Positions 1 through 11,793 of a stretch of 64,000 nt of DNA are shown in pieces. The stretch's first letter is position 1. Each line of letters starts with the position of its first letter. Under the pieces are notes generated by a model. The model was not told the DNA's origin and did no database searches. It saw only the letters and a program-made list of their open reading frames with translations. The translations under genes were made by a program, and so were the position numbers. Origin of the DNA: Liolophura sinensis (lineage: Eukaryota > Mollusca > Polyplacophora > Chitonida > Chitonidae); NCBI RefSeq assembly GCF_032854445.1, contig NC_088303.1:22017501-22081500 (forward strand), in the 5' to 3' direction.

Positions 1-165
1 GTAAACCTGTATGCACGTCACGGACTCGGGACAACTTCACATGCCTATAAAAAGTTTCATCACAATGTACTTCAAAACTAACTTAATATATCTGGTCACA
101 ATGAGAAAGAAGTTCGCTCTAAGTTGCTTGGAGACCCTTTCATAATAAAGTCTATAACTTTCAAG

Positions 166-382
166 GAGGCCTCGGTGGCTGAGGCGGTTAGCACGCCAGC
201 TCGGTGCAATGACCCAGGAGCCTCTCACCAATGTGGTGGGATGCTGGCTTCCTCCGGCCATTCGTCGGAAGGTCTGTCAGAAACCTGCGGATGATTGTGG
301 GTTTCCTCACACCATAATGCTGGCCGCCGTCATGTAAGTGAAATATTCTTGATTACGGTGTAAACACCAGTCAGATGAGATC
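166..382 (+). mobile_element. tRNA-derived SINE (family SINE-A), near full length
   Basis: The left end has a tRNA-like A box (GGTGGCTGAGGCGGTTAGCA), but the usual B-box segment is largely lost. The right part has the family's conserved CACCATAATGCTGGCCGCC and AAATATTCTTGA blocks. Thirteen copies or fragments of this family are recognisable in the window. The copy lies upstream of the serine protease exons, probably in an intron of that gene. Confidence 0.8.
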
Positions 383-601
383 GGATACAGATGTCAACCC
401 AGTTAAATGGGATTTAGTGTTTGGAGCTTGAGTTGTCAATTACTGCAAGGTGTAGAATTTCAAAACTCCTCAATATGTATTTGATGGATTTGAATATCGC
501 TGTGGTTGTTCTCATTTTGTCAGCTTCCCACTTATCATCTGATCTGAGTTATGATTACCTTTGTCATATATCATTGTCTTCTTATCCATAACTGTTGGTA
601 G

Positions 602-1384
602 GGAGCCTGGCTAACTGGCTTCAGCAGGTATCAATGACCGTCATATCTAACAGTCAATGTGCCAGCATGTGGCAGACCGTGACCGGGGCTGCGATTAACG
701 ACGGCCATATCTGTATCTACGAGGAGAGCAAGAGCGCCTGTAATGTAAGTATAAGGAATGGTACACAGTAAGTATGTACATGTGCTTAGGGTTAACGTAC
801 GTCGTACCTAATACCTTTTTCAGTCATATGACGACGAGAAGGCATTAGTTGTGTGCACACCGTGCCATCCTGTGGCAGTGTCAGTCCATGATGCCAGTGT
901 AGCCGCCATTGAAGTATCATGCCGAAGACACCAGGCATGACACCCCCCTCCCCCACCGTCACATTATGTGACACCAGGCCAACCAGCCCTGTCTCCTTGC
1001 CATAGATTCTTAGTAAGAAGCGCCAAGCGGACGTGGCAACAAGTATCATGTTTAAAGTACCATAATGTTTGCCGATGTCGTATAAGTGTAATATTCTTGA
1101 GTAGGACGTTAAACAGAAAATGAAATAAATAAAACCTTGGGATGAATATATCCTTGTCAAACTAAGCAGCCACAAACTATACATAGAGCTTGAAACTGCG
1201 ATTCAGCATACTTGTAATTGTCGTATTACAGGGTGACAGTGGTGGTCCGATGGTGTGTCAGTATGGCGGGGTGACTTACTTGGCGGGAATCACCTCTTGG
1301 GGTGTCAGCACGTGCAGCGGGGAGTACCCCAGCGTGTACACCAGGGTCACCTACTTCCTCGACTGGGTGAACACAAATATCTAA
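602..1384 (+). CDS. Chymotrypsin-like serine protease (S1 family), last two exons, 5' part outside window
   Basis: Two exons, 602-744 and 1232-1384, are joined by a GTAAGT...ACAG intron of 487 bp. The reading frame is continuous: the first exon ends in ...SKSACN and the second opens with GDSGGPMVCQY. This is the C-terminal half of an S1 secreted endopeptidase, with the catalytic Ser in GDSGGP and the substrate-wall segment SWGVSTCSGEYPSVYTRV. In chymotrypsin numbering, counting back from Ser195, position 189 is Ser and 190 is Ala. That favours a chymotrypsin- or elastase-like pocket over trypsin (Asp189). Position 216 is Gly, and 226 appears to be Ser where Gly is usual. The His and Asp of the triad, the signal peptide and the activation site must lie before the window. 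An AATAAA follows about 50 nt after the stop. The intron contains the tail of a SINE. The family call is firm; the exact specificity is inference. Confidence 0.88.
1058..1134 (+). mobile_element. SINE-A 3' fragment inside protease intron
   Basis: Only the right end of the SINE remains: an ACCATAATG block, ATAAGTGTAATATTCTTGAG and an AAATAAATAAAA tail. It lies about 100 bp upstream of the last protease exon, on the same strand. Confidence 0.7.
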
Positions 1385-1432
1385 ACTGTGAGCGGAATTT
1401 CCCCCTATACAACATACAAATTTGACGATTCA

Positions 1433-1438
1433 AATAAA
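1433..1438 (+). terminator. Poly(A) signal of the serine protease gene
   Basis: A canonical AATAAA lies 48 nt after the protease stop codon, where a 3' end signal is expected. No transcript evidence is available. Confidence 0.6.
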
Positions 1439-1444
1439 AAAAAG

Positions 1445-2595
1445 TTCCAACTGTAACTTATTGTCTGTGTAATGTTTTGATTGCTTGTACGTTATCAGCC
1501 TTGTAGTGTTTTTTCAACGTCGCAAAGCTGTCTGTCTTAAAGGATACTTTTATAGGCCAAGTCATATCATACATCCTTTTTAAAAAATAAAAACCAAGCG
1601 TTTCAAGTATTTTAAGCTTATGAATGCAGCATATCACAACCAGGAAATGTCCCAGACCGATATTTATTTGGGCCTAGCCACCTTTCCTTGTGATAATATA
1701 ATACCTTTGCCGGACTTACAGCTATAAAACCGCAAAATAAGTACATCGCTTTCTTAGAAACTATATATACTATACCATCGTTGGGTTATCGGCATAATCA
1801 TAATTATACTTTTAGTAGCACAGTAGTCGTTAGCACACCCCACCCCACACCCGCCCCACCCCACCTTCATGCGTAAATGTTCGGCCATCAATATTGCAAT
1901 ATTCCAATACCTTTAATCCTTCTTTAATGTCTCTTCTCAGTAATGTCGGCAACCCCATATTCCTCAGACCAGACCAGACCCTGACACACAACCATCATGG
2001 AAGAGATATGTAGGGCTGATTTTAACTAGATTAAAATGTTGATCTGTTGAACCGATCATTGCGTTCACCAGACCTAAACGTGCTTATGAACGATGACACA
2101 AAAGATACCTGCTGCTGAAGTGTCCAGTATCTGTGGCATGCAGAGATAACGTCACCGTCAATGACAATAAAATAATCGATGGCCAAAAACGTGAACTAAG
2201 GTCAAGTGATTCTGATATAAAGCTTAGGCATTCGCCGTACGCAGGACAAATACATGTAACTGTGTATACAATAACATATAGATTCAGTTAAACGGGATGT
2301 TCTCCAATAGATCCAAATGGGAAGAACAAAACTATTTTGAATATTTTACAGAACGGTACTGTTTTTACTCCACACAGCAAAACGACCAAGCGCAGTTTTT
2401 GGATAAGGCTTCTGTGTGTACCAAATGAAACTCAGAAATCGGTTTATTTTGGGGCAGTGGCAGAAGTTTCTAACGCTGTATGTCGTTAATCCACTTTTTG
2501 TATGAACCCGTGGTTATATAGGTTCATATAGGTATAGAATTGTTGCTTGAGTGCATGAGGAGCTTCACTGGGCGAAGGTGGTGACCATTACACTG
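1445..2595. other. Intergenic, no gene seen
   Basis: AT-rich spacer with no open frame of convincing composition. A short C-rich tract with repeated CCCCACCCC lies near 1840-1865. I see no family-level repeat. Confidence 0.5.
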
Positions 2596-2600
2596 TGGAA

Positions 2601-2834
2601 GGGGGCCTCTGTGGCTGAGTAGTTAGCCTACCAGCGCGGCGCAATAACTCAGGAGCCTCTCACTAATGCAGTCGCCGTGAGTTCAAGTCCAGCATATGCT
2701 CACTTCCTCTCCGGTCGTATGCGTGGGAAGGTTTTCCAGCACCTGCGGATGGTCGTTGGTTTTGCCTGGTTTCCTCCCACCATAACGCTGGCTGTCGTCG
2801 TATAAGTGAAATATTCTTGAGCATCAAACAAATA
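2601..2834 (+). mobile_element. SINE-A copy, near full length
   Basis: The copy has the tRNA-like head (GGCCTCTGTGGCTGAG, A box), a B-box match (GTGAGTTCAAGTCCAGC) and the family body ending in ATAAGTGAAATATTCTTGAG. The usual AATAAATA tail is replaced by AAACAAATACA. Confidence 0.85.
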
Positions 2835-3426
2835 CACTGTAGAATTGAAAGATTCTTCAGAAACTTTGGGTCAGTGGTCACGTGACAAGCTGTTAAAAGC
2901 TTGGGAAGAGCTAAATGTTTGCCACACATTCTTGAAATTAGACTGATATATTTATATAGCCAATGAGCACAATGGTTTATTGCTAATCAGAGTGTAGTTT
3001 GTAGTTCGTATACTATACATGCTCAAATACGAAGAAAGACCTTCAGCTGATTGCTCTCAGCCTACACGTGTCATATAAAAAGAACAGAACGTAAGTCGGA
3101 AAACACATCAGAAAGCAGATACGCTTAGCAGATGTACAGATGGTGAATGCTTCAGTCAATACCTTCAGTTCATTTAGACCGTGACTGAAGCCTTTTAGTA
3201 GGCCCAATATTGATAGAATCTCCGACAGCTCTAATTGTCTCGTCCTAATCAATTTCCAACGCTTTCTAGGCCTATACAGTTCGCGATCGTGGTGTATGAG
3301 AACAGAATGTGTTGACGTCTTTTCCCAGAACTGGGTGAGTGTAAATAACTGGTTAGTTTCTAAGACTTCTGTATTTTTTGTTTTTTATTTTTTTTTTGTA
3401 AGCTCTATTTTGTGTTGTTTTTTTCT

Positions 3427-3438
3427 CTTTTTTTTCTT

Positions 3439-3471
<33 letters not shown>
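3427..3471 (+). repeat. Poly(T) tract
   Basis: A long T homopolymer with a T-rich lead-in starts at about 3380. A second T/TTG-rich tract is at 3770-3827. They bracket the likely 5' region of the LINE and may be old poly(A) tails of minus-strand insertions. The region 2840-3420 has nothing else recognisable. Confidence 0.6.
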
Positions 3472-3476
<5 letters not shown>

Positions 3477-4171
3477 AACGGCCACATGATACAGCACACG
3501 GTGACCACGGGGGTCCGTCAGTGTGACTGGTGTGTTGGGTCAGAATCTACAATTAGTTCTCTTTGATCGACCCCAGCCGGCAAGGTACATGTGGAGCTCA
3601 GAAGAAAACTCTGGGGTGGCATTGGCCAACACCCTCTGTGTTGTTTGGTAGCTATATTCACTTGTTTTTACTCTGCCACTGAGATTGCTTCATAGGTAAG
3701 TGTATATAATATACTGTTTGTGTATACTTCTATGACTGCAATATATATTTGTACATTTGCGCACGCCCAATTTTTTTTGTTTTGTTTTGTTTTTTTTTTT
3801 TTGTTGTTTTTTATTTGTTTTTTTTTGTATTGTATATATACTTGCCGTGTGTGGACACTGTTGGTGATTAAGTTGTAAATATAGTGTAGTGTGGAGAATA
3901 TTCCGCAGTTGTAAATTTTGCTGTGATTTAAATAGTGGCATATATTGCTTAGTGTAGGGCTATAGTTCCTATACCTTTGGTATAGTGGTAGGATTGTATG
4001 CAGTTCAAATCCTGTACGTGCACTGTCTACTCTGCATTACTAACCCGAGCGCTTTTTGTCTTGTCCCGGCCCGGAGCAGCTCCCGGGCAACATCCACTTG
4101 TGCTTTAACAGTCTTACGTAATAACACACCTGTCCTATACACCTTAGATATTATATTTAGATTAACTGACC

Positions 4172-5342
4172 ATGGACGACGCCGAAGGGGGTGAGGATTC
4201 TATGGAATTCTCCGAGGTCCGTTCCAGTAATAAACGCGTGTGCGATTTATCCTTGGATCGGGCGTCCTCTGAGGGGAAGAAACCTAGACAAGTAAACACC
4301 AGGTCAAATTCAGGCAATCACAGTGTGGTTATATGCTCTATGGGTGACCTGCCCATTACAGCGTGGAACAACATAAAATTTGGACAAGCGATACAGCAAG
4401 CTATCGGTAACATCAAACAAGTGAAAATGCAGGGTTCCAAGGAGCTATTAATTATATGTACGGGACCAGCCCAAGTTAAAAAGGCTTTGGCATTAACCTC
4501 TGTTATGGGACGTGATGTGCAATGTAGACAACAGTTATCTGCTAACCAAGCACGGGGTGTTATTTATGGGGTAGGAGATGAGCTAACTGAAGAAGATGAA
4601 TTGGCTGCTTTGAAGAAAAACAAATGTTATAAAGTGGAAAGGCTATATAAGGGGAGGGTGAAAATGAAAACAAAATGCATGCTGTTGCATTTCGATCTCG
4701 AGGACATTCCTACTGAAATTTGTTTAGGTTATGAAATATTTGAAGTCAAACCGTACGTTCCTCGGGTATTACGCTGCTACAAGTGCCAGGGCTACGGCCA
4801 TATATCGTCTTCATGCAGGGGAAAGCAGCGTTGTCCTCGTTGTGCAGGAGAACATGAGTTTGAGCAGTGTAGAAATCTGGATAGACCTAAGTGCTCTAAT
4901 TGCGGCTCCCTCGGCCATTCATCTGCATACCTGGGCTGTCCATATCGCAAGCAGGTTAGTAAAGCCCAGTATATTAAGGTAACGCAGAAAGTTTTGTTTG
5001 CCGAAGCTCTAAGAATGTTCCTGAAGAGAACAGTCGACCTTATCCTGAAAGTCCTGCAGAGAGGGCTTTACTTGAAGGCTCTGAATATTCACCATCTATG
5101 TGTAATAGTACACCACCTACGGATAACCTACGTATAACAGTACACAACCTCGACCAGACGTTCATCCTGTGAAACCCACCTCACAATTTAAGCGAGTTAA
5201 GCCCGTAATGAAATCTGCATTGACCCAAACGATGTCGGATTCATGTAATCAAACCGAAGATTTGTCTTTGTCTACGGCAGCTAATATCATAGCCGTGTTC
5301 ACTGAAGTAATGCTCAAAGCTTTTGAGGCTGATCATAGCTGA
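4172..5342 (+). pseudogene. LINE ORF1 (nucleic-acid binding, zinc knuckles), frameshifted
   Basis: The start ACCATGG (ATG at 4172) has a good translation context. The first frame runs to 5137. Residues about 205-260 hold three CCHC knuckles: CYKCQGYGHISSSC, CPRCAGEHEFEQC and CSNCGSLGHSSAYLGC. The last is spaced unusually, with GHSSAYLGC replacing the common GHxxxxxxC. Upstream is an RRM-like region of the kind found in ORF1 proteins, rich in Lys and Arg. After about 4990 the frame degenerates. A Pro/Glu/Ser-rich continuation is readable in the next frame, and a further shift near 5150 leads to a natural end at 5342. Such proteins coat the LINE RNA; this copy is broken. Confidence 0.8.
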
Positions 5343-5480
5343 AGTCTTCCATACCGCCCAGTCACGTGTCAACTTTACCCGTCTCAAGTCCATACTCTCT
5401 AGTCTGGTTTCTGCTGAGGTTTCGTAATGTTTATGTTTTCTAACCTTTATTGCTTCACTGCTTCGCTTTTTTCGGCAATA

Positions 5481-8400
5481 ATGGCGTTTAATTTGCTTCA
5501 TCAGAATATTCGGGGTATCGGTACCCACGGCCAGGAGTTTAAGTTCTATCTCTCTAATGTAAATCCTGAACAGCATTTTTCCTGCTTACAAGAAGCCTTT
5601 TTAAAGCAGCATCTTGATTATACATATATCCTGGATATTTTATTAACAGATTAGATAAAGAGACGAGAGGTGGCGGCGGCTTGGCTATGTTCTTAAAACA
5701 TGGACTTTCCTTTTCCGAGGTTAGATTACCTTCGTTTACCAGCATAGAAGCCCAGTGTTTCAATATAGCTAGAACTAATGGTTCATCCGTTAGTGTCGTA
5801 AACGTTTACAACCTGTCGAACCGTCTGGATCGTTCCGACTTTAACTCCCTTATGTCATCTCTGAATAACTCCTACATTTTATGCGGGGATTTCAATGCAT
5901 ACAGTCCGTTGTGGGGTAGTGCAACTGTGAACCAAAATGGGCGGGTACTTGAAGAATTTACTGATCAATATGGTGTATGTATTCTTAACGATGGTTCAGG
6001 CACTCGAATTGATCCCCACTCCGGTAATTTCTCACATCTTGATCTTACTTTGTGTTCCCCTGACCTAAGCCTGTCTTTTGATTGGTCCGTGGATAATATC
6101 TCACCCTGTGGAAGTGGTCACCTACCCGTCCATGTATCTTGGGATTTCAATCCTTATGTAAACTCAGTGGGTCGCCCTCCCAGATGGAGCATCAAAAGAG
6201 CAAATTGGGGGCTTTACGAAAAGGAATGTAGGAAATCCTTTAATTGTGAGATTTTCGATGACAATGTGGATGTATTTTCTGACAACATTGTGGACGCCAT
6301 TAACGCTGCAGCCACCAAGAAAATACCTAAATCTTCCGGTGATATGAAATATAAAATGCCGTGGTGGAATACCGAATGCTCTGCTGCCGTTAGGGAACGT
6401 AAACGTCTCAAGAATCGAGCACGTCGTACACGACATTACGATGATATTATATTGTACAATAGGGCGAAGGCTGTAGCCCAACGAACAATCAAACGAGCTC
6501 AGAAAGATCACTGGCGGCAATTTTGTAGTAATTTATCCTAGAATACACCAATCAAAAACGTTTCGGCTCAAATTAAGTCCATTAATGGCAAGGGGAAATC
6601 TAAAGCTATTCCCACCGTTGTTCATAACGATTCTGAATATGTCACCAATACAGATAAATGTAACATTTTAACTGACAGCTTTTCCCATGTTTCCAGCTCG
6701 AGAAATTATTGCCCTGAATTTATCTCTCATAAGGAAGAAATGGAGAAAGCTCATTCTTTTGAAAATATTGCATTTGATGAAATGCCCATCAATGATGATT
6801 TTTCTCTAACAGAGTTAAAGCAAGCTTTTTCAGTATCCACTGACTCGTCACCTGGAGAGGATTTGATTACTTACTCTATGTCGTGTAACTTGCCTGAACA
6901 GTGCCTTACGGTGTTATTAATGTTATACAATACGGTATGGACCCAAATGAAACTCCCATTTAAGTGGAAAAGTGCTATCGTCATACCGGTGCCTAAACCT
7001 GGCAAGGACCTAACTGCCCCTTCATCGTGCAGGCCCATCGCGCTTACTACCACTTTGTGTAAAGTCATGGAAAGGATCATTAATGCTCGTTTGGTGTGGT
7101 TTTTAAACAAACACAATATTTTCAGTCCAGTTCAAAGCGGTTTTAGAAACAAGCGTTCTACAACCGACCATATCGTCCACTTTAGAATCTTCTATTAGAA
7201 ACGCCTTGTGTAATTAGGAATATTTGTTTGCTGTGTTTCTAGACAAAGAAAAAGCTTATGACATGGTGTGGCAAACTGGTGTCCTTATGAAAATGAGAAG
7301 CATGGGAATTGGCGGAAAAATGCTGGGGTGGGTGAAAAACTTCCTTTCGGGCCGTTTTATTAAAGTAAGAGTCGGTCGAGACTACTCTCGACCAGTACCT
7401 GTCGAGAATGGTGTGCCTCAGGGTAGTGTTCTATCTCCTACTCTTTTTAATATTGCAATAAATGACCTACCGGACGCACTGTTACCAAAACTGACATCAC
7501 ATTATTTGCGGATGACAAAGTTGTATGGCATGGTTCCAGGAGTCTTAAACTCTGCACCAAGTACATTTAACAGGGCTTGGATGACATCATGAAATGGAGC
7601 TTAACATGGGGCTTTAAGTTTTCATCAGTTAAAACCGAGGCTGTCATCTTTACACGAGAAGTTATCAAGCAGGTATCTGTTTCTCTTAATAATTCTCCCG
7701 TGAAAATATCCTCGTCTTTCCGGTATCTTGGCGTGATATTTGATAGGCGCCTTACCTGGTCTAATCACATAGATTATACGATTACTAGATGCAAGAAAGT
7801 TCTTAACTTGATGAGATGTGTTTCCGGGCGAACCCGGGGAGCCGACCCGACAGGCAATGTCTTTTGCTGCTCTACCGGTCCTCAACTAGGTCTATGCTTG
7901 ACTACGGCTGCGAAGCCTATGATTCAGCGTGTGCCAGCCTCAAAGCTAAACTTGACTCTATCCAGTGCGCCGCACTACGTATTTGTACTGGAGGCTTACG
8001 CTCCACTCCTCTCAGCGTATTGCAAGTCTTCTGTAATGAGTGGCCGTTACACTTACGTCGTCGGTTGCGTGTCCTAAAGTTTACTTTCAGGCTAAAGTCT
8101 GCCATTAATAATTCTGCAACATCTGTACTTAAACCCTCATATTATGATTAGTTATATAGTAAAGACAGTAAGAAAGCCTTGCCATTTAATTTACGGTCGA
8201 AATTTCTGACTTCTTTCAGGCCAGGGATCTTTCTGTTCAGCCTGGTTGTGTTCCTCATTTTCCTCCCTGGAAGTTATCGAACCCATTTGTCCCTGTGGAA
8301 TTACATTCTAAAGTCAAAAAGACGGATAGCAGTAATGTATCGTTGTTATGTGTCAAGGACCATATTAAATCAAACTTGAACGAGTACTAACAAGTATTTA

Positions 8401-8906
8401 CCGACGCTTCCAAATGCCCCGACACTAACAAAGTGGGCGCATCAGTGTGTATTCCAGAAATCCCGTTGTCTGTACAAGAAGCTATTAGTTATGTCAAACC
8501 GAAATTTATACCATCATGGCAAAATGAATGGGATAACTCTGTAACAGGAAGATTCTTTTATTCTCACAACCCTCAAATCTCTGTAAGCTACAATCTATCT
8601 CTCAGCTGTCGCTGTGACGAAATACTCGTATTTAGACTCTTGTCTGGTCACATTAAACCAAACAGCTATTTGCAAAAATTCAATCTCCATGACACGGGTC
8701 ATAGTGAGGAATGTTTTGTAGAAGATACTGTTACGCATGTTCTTTATCGCTGTAGACGTCATATTGACGCCAGGTGAGTATTTTACGCAGAATTAACTCG
8801 TGTGGGTGTTAGGAACCCGTCAGAAGACACGGTTTAAAAACCGGTGAGAAATCACAACAAAGTTTTTCAGGCTGTTGCCAATTTTCTCCCTCGCTGCTAC
8901 AGATCC
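5481..8906 (+). pseudogene. LINE ORF2 (endonuclease, reverse transcriptase, RNase H remnant), broken
   Basis: The start at 5481 (ATGGCG; an in-frame ATG also lies at 5427) opens into LLHQNIRGIG, the usual endonuclease N-terminus. The frame shifts near 5630, then 5681-6541 carries CGDFNAYSPLWGS. The final motif is SGHLPV where SDHxP is expected, so the catalytic Asp is lost. A TAG at 6539 interrupts the same frame. RT motifs follow at 6960-7190 (IPVPKPGKD, CRPIALTTTLCKVMERII, SGFRNKRSTTDHI), then after a shift at 7224-7480 (FLDKEKAYDMVW, GVPQGSVLSPTLFNI). The active-site FADD box lies at 7505-7516 in another frame. Two more shifts lead into LDYGCEAYDSA (about 7890) and the thumb. RNase H shows only its start, FTDASK (about 8400), then jumps to the C-terminal LSGHIKPNSYLQ region, so the RNase H core is deleted. 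Confidence 0.85.
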
Positions 8907-9664
8907 TAACACTTAAAATGTGCACTTAACGGTGTACCCAAGCATGTCTTGAAATGTTATCTATTGTTGTTTAAACATGCGTAATTTGCCAAGGGTCAAT
9001 GCCTAGCATTCTCTGTGGGCTCAATGTGTTAACATTCCCCCTCTTTACTGTCCACGCGTGTATCCTTATATCATCAGTGTTCTTTACGACAGCTGTGTAA
9101 GGGCTTAGTTCTCTTGGGTACTGGACATTTATGTAAAGCAGCCTCAATTGGCAGTTTACTTGGGAAAATAATTTTTTCAACGTTCCGTTATTGGCGTGCA
9201 TCATTCAACTTGAATGGGGAAACGCCATTACAAATTAATCTCCTGCCCCCATACAGCACACGGTACAGTGGTACTAAATTCCGGTATAGAGGTTAGCACA
9301 GAATTAACTGGTCTCTTGTCTCTTTTTTGTCCTTGCCAAAATAGTATAATCAGTTATAGCTCGGAAGGGAAGGGTTGTAATGGAATTTTAACAAGAAATC
9401 GCCCTTGAGATTGAAATGTCGGTTTGTATGTTTTGACAGTATGCGATTTTCAGAACTGTTGTAGGACTTCATCATGCTGTGATTCGTCATATGGATGCAG
9501 AGGGGATGTCCAATCCTCAGTTACGACCCCTGTCGGATAGTACATTATGTCAGCATACTTTCACCATTTGAATTAAAAGCTGGCTGAAAAATAAATAAAG
9601 TCTCTGGATCGTTTATTGTATTAATCTGCATGAAATGTCTATCGATTGTGTATCCATGGTATGA

Positions 9665-9682
9665 ACACACACACACACACAC
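9665..9682 (+). repeat. (CA)n microsatellite
   Basis: About nine CA units in a row. Confidence 0.9.
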
Positions 9683-11470
9683 TTTTGTTTGACAGCATGA
9701 ACCATATGTTATGTCATGTTGTCCAACATGTTGGTGACATGTCCACAGTATGCAGGGTCTATGGAAACAAAGGCCAGTAACAAGTTTTAATAAACTGGAG
9801 CGAAACTCATCAATATTTTCGACGACACCAAATACCAAAACCTCTCCTTGGCCACTGAGGCCGCCATTTTGTACAGATCATGTGCAACAAGATTACATGA
9901 TTCCTAGCTGTTCTTCTAAAGGCTGATTAGTTCAAACATGTCAAAGTTGGCTTGAATGTACGCACACAATCATGACGCAACAATGTTGGCTGGTGTGTTG
10001 GCTGCTGTTGAACAGGGCTTCGTGTTACTGAACACGCCTCGACATGACCCAACACAAAGTTGTTATATAGTCACCTGTATTCGCATTGACATTCCATAGC
10101 CAATAATGAGCCTAATTTCGAAGAACTCGTCCAAGAGTTGACAAAGAAGGAGCATGCAAGATCATTTCGATGGGATCATTAGAAATGCGGAATTAGCTCT
10201 TGTGTATGCTAATAACATAATCAGGCCTACCACCGAACGCTACAACGTATGCTACGACATATACGACGATCTAGTTTCCTTATATTAATTCTGGAAACCG
10301 TTTAAAGCTTGAATTTAATTAAATGGAAACAGGGTCCTCGTTTTCTCTGCCTTGATATACTGCTACGGCATGCAGCCAAAAATACACAACGGTCGTGGGA
10401 CAAGCACGTGTGCAGGTATGACTTAAAGGATACAGAATCGACTGGCTGGCGGTTGAGATAGGCAAGTCCAGGGTATGCCTTACCAAAGCTGAATTTTAGG
10501 TACCGGTGTGGTGTGACCAAGGCTGCAAGATTTAACCCCAAAAAGCCTATCTCCATTGTCAACCACAAAATTCTGTGTAACGTTTGCATTACACACAGGT
10601 GGGTTACTGAGAACTAGCCGGGCCCGGTCTCGGGCAAGTGGTAGCGTAAACCAGGCTAGTCACTCATTAATCAAACAATCAATCAATCATTAGATAACCC
10701 TACGTTGATCTAAGTACTCGTTCCCTCCCGTCACCTTGTCTGGATCTAGCAGGTAGGAAATAAGGGACACCAACACAAGAACTAGCGTGTTATTCTACAA
10801 TTTAATTACAATGATGTACAATGGTTCAAATGGTACTTGTAGTAACGATGTTTTACATGATATACACACACTTCATGCACACGCACTTTAGTACTTTCCC
10901 CCAGCTACTACAGACCTCGGACTTGAGCATGCGAATACAAATCTGCAATGGTAATCCCATAAGGGAACATCGCCGTGGCACACGTCTGGGATCAGTGTAA
11001 TCCAATAATACACGAAATACTGTCGCGCCACGCACATATAGGCCACTGCCCTATCACTGTCCAGGTTAGGAATACGTAGTCCGTATCATACAAGGTATAT
11101 AATCCAAAGGGACACATAATCGCCTGGCACTCAATGTCAGGCCTGTACGCGACTAGCACAAACACACGGTCATCTTGAATTAATCAGATGACTCTTCCAT
11201 GGAACAAAAAAAAAATCTCGGACGCAAAAGGAAACTTGACGCATAAATGAACATTGTTGGAGCAGGTGGAAAAGTGAAAATTAAAGAAAAGATTTGGCCT
11301 TATTATAAAGGCCTTCGAGGGTTTTAGCAGCTGTCGGTCATTTAGCTAGGTATATATAGTCAGCTTGTTGAGGTGTGCAGTTCCTTCCACTGGGGCCCAT
11401 TAACCGCATTACCACACGATACCAGATACCTGTATAATTTGTTTGTTTTTTTTTTCTGCGATGTTTTTTC

Positions 11471-11513
11471 ATTATTATTATTATTATCATTATTATTATT
11501 ATTATTATTATTC
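11471..11513 (+). repeat. (ATT)n microsatellite
   Basis: About fourteen ATT units, interrupted once by ATC. Both strands give a spurious open frame across it. Confidence 0.9.
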
Positions 11514-11793
11514 TCGATTCCTACATTTTTTGGAAATAAATGCAGAAAAGAACACCTTTTACTGAATGAAAACCACAGAATTATTTTGTCAGCTAGAGTC
11601 GGTCCGCTTTCTTTTAATGCCCTTAACAATCTTTCGCAAGGGAGGTAAAAATGAACCTATTTACGTCACAGCATTGAATATTTAATACGAACGTTCCACG
11701 CACTCCTGGGTCACAAAATTGTGTCGAATAAATGTCTTTGCGTTTTTGTTAAGCGAGTTGACAATATTATGTTTCTTGATTTGTTGAGCTAGG

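Larger units (their letters stand above)
3530..8935 (+). mobile_element. Degenerate non-LTR retrotransposon (LINE, I/Jockey-type with RNase H)
   Basis: The coding order is ORF1 with three CCHC zinc knuckles, then ORF2 with an apurinic-type endonuclease, reverse transcriptase, an RNase H remnant and a C-terminal region. This order, with RNase H after the RT, is typical of the I/Nimb-related groups; the exact clade cannot be fixed by eye. The outer boundaries are approximate. I found no target-site duplication and no clear 3' tail; the 5' limit is set after the poly(T) tract, and the 3' limit after the last protein-like segment. Frameshifts, in-frame stops, a changed endonuclease motif and an internal RNase H deletion make this copy unable to act on its own. 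It is a single copy in this window. Confidence 0.85.
8936..11793. other. Intergenic, no gene seen
   Basis: No convincing coding segment on either strand. It holds a (CA)n tract (9665-9682) and an (ATT)n tract (11471-11513). A stretch near 10440-10600 has a weakly similar partner near 17690-17800 (shared GACCAAGGCT and TCTCCA blocks), probably an old interspersed repeat. Upstream of gene A (11640-11793) I see no TATA or CpG-rich promoter. Confidence 0.45.

Noticed and set aside
792-1184. 130-codon minus-strand open frame in the protease intron
   Set aside because: It runs through SINE tail sequence and has no family-like composition; the plus strand explains the region as an intron.
3296-3526. 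Phe-rich open frame
   Set aside because: It is the translation of a poly(T) tract.
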